The notes below the pieces were generated by a model, which saw nothing but the letters and a program-made list of their open reading frames with translations, was not told where the DNA came from and did not search any database. A DNA stretch of 64,000 nucleotides from Cohnella xylanilytica (GTDB lineage: Bacteria > Bacillota > Bacilli > Paenibacillales > Paenibacillaceae), in assembly GCF_014212175.1 (NCBI RefSeq), contig NZ_JACJVR010000068.1:34522-98521 (forward strand), in the 5' to 3' direction. This document shows, one piece after another, positions 1-8,619 of the stretch (position 1 is its first letter; each line of letters begins with the position of its first letter). Made by a program: the position numbers and the translations under genes.

Positions 1-527
1 AATCTGCGGAACGTGACGCTGAGCATTCCCAAGAACAAGCTGGTCGTGCTGACCGGGCCTTCCGGCTCCGGCAAGTCGACCCTGGCGATGGACACGCTGC
101 AGCGGGAATGCCAGCGGCAGTACATGGAGTCGATGGGGATGACGTCGGAGGCGCTGCCCAAGCCGAAGGTCGACGCGATCTTCGGCCTCTCCCCGTCGAT
201 CAGCGTAGGGCAGCACGTGACGAACCGGAATCCGCGATCCACGGTCGGCACCGTGACGGATATCCACTCTTATTTGCGCGTCATCTAAGAGAAATTGGGC
301 GAGCGGGATTGATCCAGGTACTGAAGCAGCTGCGAGACATGGGCAATACGGTGCTCGTCATCGAGCACGACGTGGAGATGATGCGGGCGGCCGATCATGT
401 GATCGACATGGGGCCCGGCGCGGGCAGCTTCGGCGGCCGGGTCGTCGCCGAGGGAACCCCGGAGGCCGTCGCGGCCGTCGCCGCCTCGCACACGGGGCGG
501 TTCCTGCGGGAAGCCCTGCATCGGTGA
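1..527 (+). pseudogene. UvrA-like excinuclease ATPase, degraded remnant
   Basis: Two pieces of a UvrA-family ABC ATPase are joined out of frame. The first piece, open at the window edge, has a Walker A motif (GPSGSGKST) and the UvrA-type stretch [12 protein letters not shown] followed by [10 protein letters not shown]. It ends at a TAA at 286-288 where intact proteins read on (YLRV-aromatic-x-K-LG), so the TAA is probably a point mutation. A second stop follows 24 bases later. From about 310, in another frame, the text resumes at the extreme C-terminal signature ([18 protein letters not shown], then [16 protein letters not shown]). The zinc-finger, second signature and Walker B regions between are missing. 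I infer a UvrA paralogue (the repair or antibiotic-resistance type) lost by nonsense mutation and internal deletion. The upstream part lies outside the window. Confidence 0.75.
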
Positions 528-576
528 GCGGGCCCCCAATGCCCCTACTGTTAGCTCGATCCGGCTTGGAGCCGCC

Positions 577-1149
577 TCACCTTCTCGGAGCGAACGAATC
601 GTCTTTAAATCGCTCTCTCAACGCTCGTTGCATCTCAATGGCCTGCTCCAAATCGTCCCCGGTCGCAATAAACATGGAATCGTAGATATCCCCGGCTTCA
701 TTTCCGTTTGCAGGGTTATCCGTCTTCATTTTCGTCGTGGACCATATGTTGATCTTCTCGAAATTCTCATCGAAATAGTTCCAACCAAAATGAGCCGTTT
801 CAGCTTTCGGATTCATTCGGGAATAGAACATGGCCCCCATTCCGATCCCGTTGTTTATTTTGACGGTTTTCATATCGACCTGCGACCATTTCGTAACCTC
901 GAGGGCATCAATGACGAAATCGCCTACGAACCTATGCTGCCGATACAAAGGTCTGTACAAGGTGCCGTCGATCCGGATCGTAGTCGGGGTGCCCGAAGCG
1001 GGAGAGTCTCCGATCATGATGACGGCTTTGCGAACGACGCTCACCTCTTTCGGGAACTTGTAGAAGTAAAGGAACAGGAACGCGCACACGCCAATAAAAA
1101 TCAAAATGCCGATAGCGAGCTTCAGGATACTCGCAATGTTCGATCTCAT
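577..1149 (-). CDS. Membrane-anchored protein of unknown function
   Basis: A 190-residue protein with one N-terminal membrane segment (about residues 8-29, KLAIGILIFIGVCAFLFLYF) and a polar, probably extracytoplasmic domain. The start ATG at 1149 has the ribosome site GGAGGG seven or so bases upstream on the minus strand. I do not recognise the soluble domain; it contains several aromatic and Asn/Asp-rich stretches and no catalytic motif I can name. It stands alone, facing the UvrA remnant, and is preceded by a good sigma-A-like promoter, so it is likely a monocistronic gene. Base composition is more AT-rich than the transport genes downstream, which could mean it was acquired separately. No function is proposed. 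Confidence 0.7.
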   Translation of the reverse strand: MRSNIASILKLAIGILIFIGVCAFLFLYFYKFPKEVSVVRKAVIMIGDSPASGTPTTIRIDGTLYRPLYRQHRFVGDFVIDALEVTKWSQVDMKTVKINNGIGMGAMFYSRMNPKAETAHFGWNYFDENFEKINIWSTTKMKTDNPANGNEAGDIYDSMFIATGDDLEQAIEMQRALRERFKDDSFAPRR

Positions 1150-1197
1150 AAGCCCTCCGGTTCGCGGGATGATTATTTCCGAATCTGGTTACGGATT

Positions 1198-1226
1198 ACA
1201 TTATGGGAGCAGCCGTCTGTTGTCAA
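1198..1226 (-). promoter_or_regulatory. Sigma-A-like promoter for the 577-1149 gene
   Basis: On the minus strand a perfect -35 TTGACA (1226-1221) is followed after 17 bp by TAATGT (1203-1198). A CATAAT at 1205-1200 is an alternative -10 with a short 15-bp spacer. The start codon lies about 50 bp downstream. Confidence 0.5.
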
Positions 1227-1407
1227 CAGCGTATGGCGCGCAGGCAGAGGAACAAGCGCGAGGACCCCCGCACCAAAAAGAAAATACTAAAGATTGTTTG
1301 GAAGATATTCGATAGAGACGCGGAGCCCTCCCTTCTATGATGGTTACAGGCGCAAGCAATCGAGCAAGCAGCGCGCGACCAACATACACGGGGAGGGTTT
1401 TGCAGTT

Positions 1408-2811
1408 ATGGCAGTGAACAAGAAAGCGGCGGCTCTCGGCCTCGCCGCGGTGGTAGCCTTGACGTCCCTCGCGGCCTGCGGCAAGGGCGGCAACGACTCG
1501 AACGGCGCGGCGTCGCCGTCTGCGTCTCCGAGCGAGAGCGCGACTCCGAGCGATTCGGCGAGCCCGAGCGCAAGCCCCAGCGCGTCCGGGTCCGAATCCG
1601 ACGGCGGCGGCACGAAGCTGACCGGCGACTTCGAGATCCAATACTTCGTCGGAGGCTACGGCGACAAGTGGTGGAAGAAGGTCATCGCGGACTTCAAAGC
1701 CGCGAACCCGGACCTGAACGTCATCGAAGCCGGCGGCCCGAAGATCAACGACCAGAACAAGCCGCGCTGGATCGGCGGCAATCCGCCCGACTTCGTCTAC
1801 ATCGACGGCCCCAACCTGAACGACCGCCAGATGGTCGAAGACGGCCAGCTCGAAGACCTGACCGACTGGCTGAAGGACGCGAAGAACGTCGACGGCGACA
1901 AGATTCTGGACATCCTGGCCCAAGCCCCGCAGCAATACGACGGCAAAATCTACAACATCCCGCTCGTCCTGAACTCATGGGGAATTTTCTGGAATAAGGC
2001 GCTGTTCAAGGACAAGGGCTGGACGGAACCGGCCAACTTCGACGAGTTCATGCAGGTGAGCGACAAGATCAAGGCGGACGGCATCACCCCGTTCATTCAT
2101 ACCGGCAAATACCCGTACTACATCAACGGCGCGTTCCTGTACCCGGCGATCGTATCGAACAACAACGACGACTACACGATCTTGCAGAAAATGGCCACAA
2201 ACGACATCGAAGCTTATAAGAGCCCGGCCGTCCTCGCCGCCCTGAACCAGATCGTGGCGTTGCGCGACAAAGGCTTCATCGACAAGGCCTCCATCCAGAT
2301 CAACCACACCGACTCGCAAATGCTGTTCCTGCAGAACAAGGACGCGTTCATTCCGAACGGCCTGTGGCTGCCGAACGAGATGGCGAAGGACGTGCCGCAA
2401 GGCTTCGACTTCGGCTTCATCCCTTCGATCACGCAGAAGGCCGGCGGCAAGGTCGTCGCCAACACGTCGACCGCCACGGTAGCGGTCGCGAAGAAGGCGA
2501 AGAACAAGGAAGCGGCCAAGGCGTTCCTGCAGTTCATCTTCTCCAAGGCTCAAGCATCGCAATGGGCCGAGCTGAGCGGCGCTCCTTCCAACATCAAGGG
2601 CGACATCAGCAGCTCCAACGCGCCGAACTTCGTCAAGGACGCAGCCAAGTACTTGACTGACCCGAACACGATCGTCATCCCGACGATCACGTTCAACGCC
2701 GACGTCGACAAGGCGATGCAGGACGCGACCGACGCCCTGACCATCAGCAAGATCACTCCGGAAGAGTGGGTCAAGCGCGTGACGGACGTCGTCGCCAAGG
2801 TGAAGCAGTAA
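1408..2811 (+). CDS. Sugar ABC transporter substrate-binding lipoprotein
   Basis: Extracellular solute-binding protein (family 1, carbohydrate type) that would capture a sugar outside the membrane and deliver it to the two permeases that follow. The chosen ATG has GGGAGGG 10 bases upstream, and the peptide starts with a Lys-rich n-region and a lipobox LAAC with the lipid-carrying Cys at residue 24. Residues 30-60 form a Ser/Pro/Ala tether, then the mature domain begins (FEIQYFVGGYGDKWW). Length (467 aa) is normal. It heads an operon with two permeases and an MFS protein. No ATPase is encoded here, as usual for Firmicute importers that share MsmX-type ATPases. The substrate cannot be told from sequence, and no glycosidase is adjacent. 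Confidence 0.92.
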   Translation: MAVNKKAAALGLAAVVALTSLAACGKGGNDSNGAASPSASPSESATPSDSASPSASPSASGSESDGGGTKLTGDFEIQYFVGGYGDKWWKKVIADFKAANPDLNVIEAGGPKINDQNKPRWIGGNPPDFVYIDGPNLNDRQMVEDGQLEDLTDWLKDAKNVDGDKILDILAQAPQQYDGKIYNIPLVLNSWGIFWNKALFKDKGWTEPANFDEFMQVSDKIKADGITPFIHTGKYPYYINGAFLYPAIVSNNNDDYTILQKMATNDIEAYKSPAVLAALNQIVALRDKGFIDKASIQINHTDSQMLFLQNKDAFIPNGLWLPNEMAKDVPQGFDFGFIPSITQKAGGKVVANTSTATVAVAKKAKNKEAAKAFLQFIFSKAQASQWAELSGAPSNIKGDISSSNAPNFVKDAAKYLTDPNTIVIPTITFNADVDKAMQDATDALTISKITPEEWVKRVTDVVAKVKQ

Positions 2812-2883
2812 GAGGACGGAAGACCGGGGGCGAGCGCTCTCGGTCTCCCTCCGCGAATGGACCAGACAGGAAGGAGGGGCCGA

Positions 2884-3786
2884 ATGAAGCCGGTATCGGA
2901 AAAGCGGCAGCGCAACTTGTTCATCGGCACGTTCATTATCCCTACGTTCGTTTTTTTCTGTATCTTCACGATCTACCCGGTCGTCCAGGCCTTGTATTAT
3001 TCGCTGTTCGACTGGTCCGGCATGTCCGAGCACAAGACGTTCATCGGGCTGGGCAACTTCAAGGACATGTTCAAGGACCCGATCGTCCTTCGCGCCATCG
3101 GCAACGACTACTTCCTCGTGGTCGGCAAGATCGTCGGCATCATGATCATCGCGACCTTCTTCGCCGTCGCGCTGACGCGCTTCAAATTCAAGCTGGCCGG
3201 CTTCTTCCGGTCGATCTTCTTCATCCCGAACGTCATCTCGGTCGTCGTCATCGGCGTGCTGTGGAACTTCATCTACAACCCGCAGATCGGCTTCCTTAAC
3301 GCCTTCCTGTCGCTGTTCACCGAGGAGAAGGTGGACATCGCCTGGCTCGGCTTCACTTCGCATACGATCTGGATGCTGCTGCCTCCGGCCGTGTGGGCGG
3401 GCATCGGCTTCTATATGATTCTGATTATCGCGGCTATCCAGAATATCCCGGACTCCTTCTACGAGGCGGCCGAGCTGGAAGGCGCCGGGCAATGGCGTCA
3501 ATTCCGGAGCATCACCGTTCCGCTCGTCTGGGAGCAGATGAAGGTCTCGATCATCAACATCATGATGACGACGCTGAACGGCTCGTTCGTCATCGTCTGG
3601 ATCATGACGGAGGGCGGGCCCGACAATTCCACCCAGGTCATGGGCTCCTACTTGTACCAGATGGCGTTCCGGCAATACCACTTCGGCTTCGCGGCCGCGA
3701 TCGGCGTGCTGATCCTGGGGCTCTCACTCATAACGACGGTCGTCATGCAGCGGCTGCTGCGCCACGAGACCGTCGAGCTTAGCTAA
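2884..3786 (+). CDS. Sugar ABC transporter permease (MalF-like)
   Basis: Inner-membrane permease of the CUT1 family, 300 residues with about six hydrophobic segments. The cytoplasmic EAA loop that contacts the ATPase is clear (EAAELEGAGQWRQFRSITVPL, about residues 195-215). An in-frame ATG exists 27 bases upstream, but the ATG at 2884 follows AGGAAGGAGGGG by five bases and gives the usual N-terminus (polar residues, then the first membrane helix FIGTFIIPTFVFFCIFTIYP). It lies 72 bases after the lipoprotein gene and 14 bases before the second permease, so the three form an operon and a heterodimeric channel. Confidence 0.93.
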   Translation: MKPVSEKRQRNLFIGTFIIPTFVFFCIFTIYPVVQALYYSLFDWSGMSEHKTFIGLGNFKDMFKDPIVLRAIGNDYFLVVGKIVGIMIIATFFAVALTRFKFKLAGFFRSIFFIPNVISVVVIGVLWNFIYNPQIGFLNAFLSLFTEEKVDIAWLGFTSHTIWMLLPPAVWAGIGFYMILIIAAIQNIPDSFYEAAELEGAGQWRQFRSITVPLVWEQMKVSIINIMMTTLNGSFVIVWIMTEGGPDNSTQVMGSYLYQMAFRQYHFGFAAAIGVLILGLSLITTVVMQRLLRHETVELS

Positions 3787-3800
3787 AGGAGGACAACGGG

Positions 3801-4646
3801 ATGCATTCGGGCATCAAGAATCCGGTCGTCAAAATCATTTTCTACGCCATCCTCGTCATCTGGGGCTTCTCCGTCTTGTATCCGCTGCTGTGGACGCTGC
3901 TGGACGCGTTGAAGGACAACGAGCAGTTCTTCTTCAACGCGCCGTGGGCGCTGCCGGAGGTTCCGCTCATCTGGTCCAACTTCTCGTATGTCTGGAGCAA
4001 GTACAACTTCGACCGGTATTTTATCAACTCGATCGTCGTCACGGGCGGCTCCACGCTGCTCGGGCTGCTGCTGTCGGCGATGACGGCGTACGTGCTGGCC
4101 CGCTACAAATTCAGGGGAAGCGGAGCGCTCTACCTGCTCTACATCTCTTCCATGATGGTTCCGTTCATCTTGGCTTTGATCCCGCTTTTTTTCCTGATGA
4201 ACTCGCTGGGCTTGATCAACACGACGATCGGCCTCGTCTTCGTCTACGCGTCGAGCGTTCTCGCCTTCGGCATCTTCGTGCTGGTCGGCTTCTTCAAGTC
4301 GCTGCCGAAGGAGCTCGAGGAGGCGTCGATCATCGACGGGGCGTCCCATTACGGAACGTTCTTCCGCGTCATGCTGCCGCTGTCGCAGCCGGGCCTCATC
4401 ACCGTCGGCATCGTCAACGTGCTCAACATCTGGAACGAATATATCGTGGGCACCATTCTCATCAACGACCCGAAGCATTATACTCTTCCCGTGGAGATCG
4501 GCGTCATGCAGGCGGAGATGCAATACCGGACCGAGTGGGGACCGCTGTTCGCGGCTCTGCTCATGACCATCGTGCCGGTTCTCGTCATCTACATCGTGTT
4601 CCAGCGCAAGATCGCGAGCGGCATTACGGCGGGCGCGGTCAAATAA
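3801..4646 (+). CDS. Sugar ABC transporter permease (MalG-like)
   Basis: Second CUT1 permease subunit, 281 residues and six predicted membrane segments. The EAA motif reads EEASIIDGASHYGTFFRVMLPL near residues 175-196. The ATG is preceded by AAAGGAGG overlapping the end of the previous gene, which supports translational coupling. It ends with the typical short basic tail of MalG-type subunits (FQRKIASGITAGAVK). Its partner is the gene immediately upstream; an unlinked ATPase must power the complex. Confidence 0.93.
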   Translation: MHSGIKNPVVKIIFYAILVIWGFSVLYPLLWTLLDALKDNEQFFFNAPWALPEVPLIWSNFSYVWSKYNFDRYFINSIVVTGGSTLLGLLLSAMTAYVLARYKFRGSGALYLLYISSMMVPFILALIPLFFLMNSLGLINTTIGLVFVYASSVLAFGIFVLVGFFKSLPKELEEASIIDGASHYGTFFRVMLPLSQPGLITVGIVNVLNIWNEYIVGTILINDPKHYTLPVEIGVMQAEMQYRTEWGPLFAALLMTIVPVLVIYIVFQRKIASGITAGAVK

Positions 4647-4664
4647 GAGGGTGAATCGGACGCC

Positions 4665-5888
4665 ATGTCGGCGGAGATACGGAAGCTGCTCGTCATGAAC
4701 GCGATCACGTCCGTCGTGACCGTGTACATCGGAATTTTCGTCAATCTGTATATTTGGCAGGAAAATCAACGCATCGCAGACGTATCGCTTTATAATATGG
4801 CGATGTTCGTCAGCTGGGGCGCTGCGTTCGCGGCGGCGGCCAAGCTGCTGACCCGGTTCTCGATCCGCCTGCCGCTGTGCTTGTCGGCTCTGTGCGGGGG
4901 AGCCGCTTTCTTCTACCTGATGACGTCGCACCTGGACAACCGAACGCTATGGATCGTTCTCCTCGGCCTTCCGGTCGGCGCCATGTTCGGGCTCGCCCAA
5001 GCCGCGCAGAACCTCGGAGTCGCGCTGCAGGGCAGGGGGAGCGAGTTCGCTCCGTACTTCGCCGCCGTCCATATCATCGTTCAAGTCGTCTCCATCGCCG
5101 TTCCCATCGCGTCCGCCAAGGTCATCGACGGATTCGGGTACGGCGGTTCGTTTGCTCTCATGCTTGCCTTCCTGGCGCTGATGCTCGTTGTCTCGGCGCG
5201 TATGCCGAGGATCCGGCTTCGGAAGCCGGAGGACCCGGCGGAGGCGAGGCGCTTCGGCCAGTTCGGCGCGAGGCTGGCGTTCGGGCGTCCCGGGGCGCGC
5301 TGGATCGTCCTGTCGTTGATGGCGGCCGGCGTGTTCATGCAGTTCCAGAACCTGTTCGCGCTGCTGTTCACGTTCTCGGTCACGCAGAACAAGCTGCTGA
5401 TCGCTCTGCTGAACGTCGCGTACACGCTGAGCTCCCTGCTCGGCCTGTGGCTGTACCGCCGCTTCCGCTCGGGCGAGATGCGCTGGCTGTGGCTCGGCAA
5501 CGGCCTGCTCGCCGCGGGCTTCCTGATCGCCTTGCTCCAGGAGCCGGCCGCGCTGATCGTCTCCAACGTCCTCACGACGATCGGCATGTTCTACTTCTCG
5601 ACCGTCTGGAACGCGCAGCAGTTCCGCTATATCGAGTTTGCCGGCGCGGCTTCGCAGGCGTCGTTCCTCGTCTGGCGGGAGTGCATCCTCATCGCCACCC
5701 GGTGCGCGCTGCTGGCGATGACGATGTCGCTGACGCGGCTGCAGGGCGTAGGGTTCGTCACGATCGTGGGGATCACCATCGCCTGCATGCTCGTCATTCC
5801 GCTGGTCCAGAGCAAGGCCATGCGAGCGCTGCAAGGCTCCTATCCCGTTCAAGCGTCGCCAGAGGCTCCCTCCCCGGTCGGATCGTGA
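4665..5888 (+). CDS. MFS transporter
   Basis: A 407-residue polytopic membrane protein with about eleven or twelve hydrophobic segments arranged in two halves around a central polar loop (about residues 175-200, MPRIRLRKPEDPAEARR). This is the major facilitator layout. It starts 18 bases after the permease gene with GAGGGTGA as ribosome site, so it is cotranscribed with the ABC importer. I see no substrate-specific signature. Such MFS genes next to sugar importers could export excess sugar or sugar phosphate, or import a related compound; this is inference. The last 20 residues (Pro/Ser-rich) are a cytoplasmic tail. Confidence 0.85.
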   Translation: MSAEIRKLLVMNAITSVVTVYIGIFVNLYIWQENQRIADVSLYNMAMFVSWGAAFAAAAKLLTRFSIRLPLCLSALCGGAAFFYLMTSHLDNRTLWIVLLGLPVGAMFGLAQAAQNLGVALQGRGSEFAPYFAAVHIIVQVVSIAVPIASAKVIDGFGYGGSFALMLAFLALMLVVSARMPRIRLRKPEDPAEARRFGQFGARLAFGRPGARWIVLSLMAAGVFMQFQNLFALLFTFSVTQNKLLIALLNVAYTLSSLLGLWLYRRFRSGEMRWLWLGNGLLAAGFLIALLQEPAALIVSNVLTTIGMFYFSTVWNAQQFRYIEFAGAASQASFLVWRECILIATRCALLAMTMSLTRLQGVGFVTIVGITIACMLVIPLVQSKAMRALQGSYPVQASPEAPSPVGS

Positions 5889-5975
5889 ACCGGGAGAGGG
5901 AGTCTTCTTTGCGGAAGGGGATCATGCTGCAATCGGGTGGATGGAATTAATATCCTTAAAAAAGTCGAGGGTCGA

Positions 5976-6515
5976 ATGATGAGCCGCTTGGTCCTGATAC
6001 CGCTTTTCCTCTTCTTGTTCGTTAGTTGCTCGGCACCGCGGGATTCCGTCTTCGTACCTGGGGCGAATGACTTTGCGATACAGGCAGAGGATAAGAGTCT
6101 GACCCTAAGAGAATCGATTGGCGCGGCGGACCTGGCGGGGATTCTCGGCCAACCGATTACGGAAACCGTAGAGCACCTGAGAGGAGACGGGTTTACCGGC
6201 TCAAAGCTCAAAAAGGTAAGGTATGAGGGACTCGAGATGGAGCTGTTCTCGCCGGAGGACGATGGAGATACGTTCTGGATTATGACGATGGTCGTCTCGA
6301 CGGCTAAATACCCGACTTCCCGAGGCGTGCGGATCGGCAGTTCCGTTAGACAAATGGACAAAGCTAATCCCGGCATCCGGCTCGCCAATGACGGCAGATC
6401 GCTTCCCATGAACGGGGCTTACGAAGCGGAGGATGGACGCGAGTCCAACCGCATCGTCTTCGAGGTAGAGAACGGGATCGTTACTCAAATCAGGATTTTC
6501 CATCTTATCCCTTAG
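5976..6515 (+). CDS. Small lipoprotein of unknown function
   Basis: A 179-residue protein with a lipoprotein signal: two Met residues, a hydrophobic stretch and the lipobox LFVSC (Cys near residue 18). Translation most likely starts at the ATG at 5976 or 5979 behind GAGGGT. A GTG at 5937 in the same frame would add a 13-residue polar extension and spoil the signal peptide. The mature part is mixed alpha/beta with a region resembling the repeated 'I-G-Q-P-I ... V-E' pattern of small surface lipoproteins, but I recognise no family. It may be cotranscribed with the transporter genes 87 bases upstream. Confidence 0.7.
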   Translation: MMSRLVLIPLFLFLFVSCSAPRDSVFVPGANDFAIQAEDKSLTLRESIGAADLAGILGQPITETVEHLRGDGFTGSKLKKVRYEGLEMELFSPEDDGDTFWIMTMVVSTAKYPTSRGVRIGSSVRQMDKANPGIRLANDGRSLPMNGAYEAEDGRESNRIVFEVENGIVTQIRIFHLIP

Positions 6516-6517
6516 GC

Positions 6518-7363
6518 TTAGGTTTGCACGCGATACCAGTACGAATAGAGAGGTTCGAAGCCGAGCTTCGCATAGAGCCGGTTGGCCGGAGCGTTCTTCC
6601 GCACGACCTGGAGATAGGCGGAATGGGCGCCTGACGTCCGGGCCCAATTCAGGATGTGAAGCAGGAGCTGCTCTCCGACTCCTTGGTTGCGGCAATCCGG
6701 GTTCGTGACGATATCATAGAGGCCGACGTACCCGCGTTCGACGGCGCCCATTCCGCAAGCGACCGCCTCCCCGCCCCGGTATAAGGCGAAGAATCGCTTC
6801 GAGGGATACGGTTCCGCCAGCAGCTTGCGCGCCGTCGCCAGGTTCTTGTCGGAGTAGCTGTTCCAGGCGGCTACATGCTCGAGCCACTCGTCCGTCGCCG
6901 CCGAGCGTCCGGTCGCTTCTCCAGGCCAGGAGGACGGCGGCAGTCTGGCGAGCGACCGCACGAGCACGTGCGAAGGCTCGACGACGGCGTACCCCAGCTG
7001 CTCCAGAACCGAATCCAGCGAGGCGGGGCGGGAGAACGGCGTTAGTTTGAAAATCGTCGGCAAACCGGCTTCGGCATAGACCCGTTCGCAGGCGGCGATC
7101 CGGTCTTGAATATCCGAGGGGTCGGGGATTTCCCTTAGGGCCTGCACGGAATTGGAGCGCTTCGTGTATCCTTCGGACAGCCTGACAAGCCAACCGTCCA
7201 CGTGGACATGCCGAAGAGCGGGCCAAGCGTTCAGCGTCAGCTCCTCGATCCGTTCGGCAGCGCGGGAGTGTGTGGCAAGGGCTATCTCTCCTTTTCGCGA
7301 TAGGATTAATAAACATACAATACGGCGAATAAAAAACTCCTTTCCAGCGGCGAGGGCGCCCAT
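6518..7363 (-). CDS. GNAT-family N-acetyltransferase
   Basis: Acetyl-CoA-dependent N-acetyltransferase. The C-terminal half has the GNAT core: YVGLYDIVTNPDCRNQGVGEQLL holds the R/Q-x-x-G-x-G/A acetyl-CoA loop (here R-N-Q-G-V-G), followed by LQVVRKNAPANRLYAKLGFEPLYSYWYR. The N-terminal half (IEELTLNAWPALRHVHVDGW, then EGYTKRSNSV) matches a family of two-lobed GNAT proteins in Firmicutes. The start is uncertain. Homologous text begins near position 7265, where no ATG, GTG or TTG lies in frame, so I list the ATG at 7363; the extra residues look poorly conserved. An AAGGAG six bases before an in-frame ATT (near 7330) is intriguing. The substrate is unknown. Its 3' end nearly touches the convergent lipoprotein gene (stop codons two bases apart). 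Confidence 0.8.
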   Translation of the reverse strand: MGALAAGKEFFIRRIVCLLILSRKGEIALATHSRAAERIEELTLNAWPALRHVHVDGWLVRLSEGYTKRSNSVQALREIPDPSDIQDRIAACERVYAEAGLPTIFKLTPFSRPASLDSVLEQLGYAVVEPSHVLVRSLARLPPSSWPGEATGRSAATDEWLEHVAAWNSYSDKNLATARKLLAEPYPSKRFFALYRGGEAVACGMGAVERGYVGLYDIVTNPDCRNQGVGEQLLLHILNWARTSGAHSAYLQVVRKNAPANRLYAKLGFEPLYSYWYRVQT

Positions 7364-7386
7364 CCATCTAGCGCACAGCCTCATTT

Positions 7387-7509
7387 CTCGCAGATCCCCT
7401 GCGAGTACGGCTCGCAAGTCTCATCCATCTCCGCAACAAGCGGAAAAATCCGTCTTGTTGGGGCAGCCGACCGGCGAACCGACCGCAACAAGCGGAAAAA
7501 ACCGTCTTG
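7387..7509. repeat. Intergenic dyad cluster with a 52-bp direct repeat
   Basis: Two copies of CGCAACAAGCGGAAAAA followed by a base and CCGTCTTG start at 7432 and 7484, exactly 52 bp apart. The first copy also forms a hairpin (CAACAAG pairing with CTTGTTG, with CGGA/TCCG inside). Just before them are two overlapping perfect inverted repeats: CTCGCAG-N5-CTGCGAG (7387-7405) and TGCGAG-N5-CTCGCA (7400-7416). The cluster fills the gap between the acetyltransferase and fnr genes and does not encode a plausible protein. Confidence 0.7.
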
Positions 7510-7533
7510 CCGAGCGCGCGCCTGCCCCGCAAC

Positions 7534-7572
7534 GAAAAAAATCCCCGGCTCCAAATCGCGGAGCCGGGGATT
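7534..7572 (-). terminator. Rho-independent terminator of fnr
   Basis: A perfect 13-bp stem (AATCCCCGGCTCC at 7540-7552 with its complement at 7560-7572) with a 7-base loop. On the minus strand it is followed by a run of eight T. It lies 22 bases after the fnr stop codon. Confidence 0.9.
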
Positions 7573-7594
7573 CTCCTATTCTTTTCCCGCAACC

Positions 7595-8338
7595 TCACAT
7601 CCGGCAAATCTCCTTCGGGCAATTCTCGCACCGGCACACCCCGCGCAAATAGTCGATGTCCTTCACGATAATGTGCCCGTCGCGGACCGCGACCACGTTC
7701 TCCTTGCGCATCTCGGACAGCATCCGGTTGACGCACTCCCGCGTCGCCCCGATCATGTCCGCCATCTCCGTATGGTTGATCTTGAGCGAGATCAGCGTGC
7801 CTTCCTTATCCGGCGTTCCGTTCGAATTGCACAGCCGGATCAGCAGCGAACAGAGCGCCCCGGACTTGCCGTACAGCATCAGGTCCCGGAACTTCGTCTG
7901 CGTCATCCGGTGCATAAGCCCCATCCACTTCATGAACTCGATCGCCAGGTCTCCATGCTGCCATAGCAGGACCTCGAGGTCGGCCATCTGCATGACGCCG
8001 ATCTCCCCGTCCTCCAGCACTTCCGCGTTGAACGAGTGCTCCGCGTTCTCGAACGGGTCCGGCTGCCCGTACATATCGCCTCGCTGAAGCAGGTACAGCG
8101 TGATCGGCCTGCCGTTGTCGGAGGTCTTCGTGATGCGCACCCGTCCCCGGCGGACGAAGATAAGCTTGTCGGCGGGGTCCCCTTCCCAGAACAGCACGGA
8201 GCCCTTCTCGATCGTTCGGCGGTACATGATCCCTTGCAGCTTGGCGAAGCTGTCGGCGGAGAAGAACCGGGCGCTTCCTTCCAGGGCGTCGTTCGGGATC
8301 GGAAGTCTCGGCGCTTGAGTCGGGGAGGTCGTGTTCAT
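7595..8338 (-). CDS. fnr: Fnr, oxygen-responsive Crp/Fnr regulator (Bacillus type)
   Basis: Transcription factor with an N-terminal cyclic-nucleotide-type beta barrel (about residues 20-125), a dimerisation helix, a winged HTH (KINHTEMADMIGATRECVNRMLSEM) and a C-terminal cysteine cluster CRCENCPKEIC. In Bacillus subtilis Fnr the [4Fe-4S] cluster is bound by C-terminal rather than N-terminal cysteines, and this tail fits that type. Oxygen destroys the cluster, so the protein is active without oxygen. The ATG at 8338 is preferred because AAAGGAG lies 10 bases upstream; the GTG at 8347 is only one base from it. The neighbours (adhE, pflB, pflA) are standard Fnr targets, and Fnr-type boxes lie upstream of mobA and adhE. 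Confidence 0.92.
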   Translation of the reverse strand: MNTTSPTQAPRLPIPNDALEGSARFFSADSFAKLQGIMYRRTIEKGSVLFWEGDPADKLIFVRRGRVRITKTSDNGRPITLYLLQRGDMYGQPDPFENAEHSFNAEVLEDGEIGVMQMADLEVLLWQHGDLAIEFMKWMGLMHRMTQTKFRDLMLYGKSGALCSLLIRLCNSNGTPDKEGTLISLKINHTEMADMIGATRECVNRMLSEMRKENVVAVRDGHIIVKDIDYLRGVCRCENCPKEICRM

Positions 8339-8459
8339 TCGGGGCACGCTCCTTTGGCTTGATGCTTTTATTGTAGATCATCGGAACGCTCGGGGTTATG
8401 AGGGGATTAACTGAATCTGGCGGGGGGAATTCCCTGATTTTGCCCGGGGAACTCCCGAT

Positions 8460-8475
8460 GATGATCTATATCACT
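8460..8475. promoter_or_regulatory. Fnr-like dyad between fnr and mobA
   Basis: ATGA-N6-TCAC at 8461-8474, close to the Fnr consensus TGTGA-N6-TCACA; on the minus strand it also reads TGAT-N4-ATCA. It lies between the divergent fnr and mobA genes, where it could serve autoregulation, activation of mobA, or both. One half-site is imperfect. Confidence 0.45.
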
Positions 8476-8619
8476 GACCGGGAGCCTCCCGCGAGGTTAA
8501 ATGGGAGTGGAAAGGCCGAAGGGCCAGCCTTGGAGAAGCCCGGTATCGGGAGATAAGGAGGCGATCGAGTTGAGCGGTAGCGGAAGGTTCGGATGGCGGA
8601 GGAGAGGGAGCGGGCGGAG

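Noticed and set aside
7270..7295. TTG start with AAAAGGAGAG for the GNAT gene
   Set aside because: The TTG is out of frame with the acetyltransferase; the in-frame codon there is CTT.
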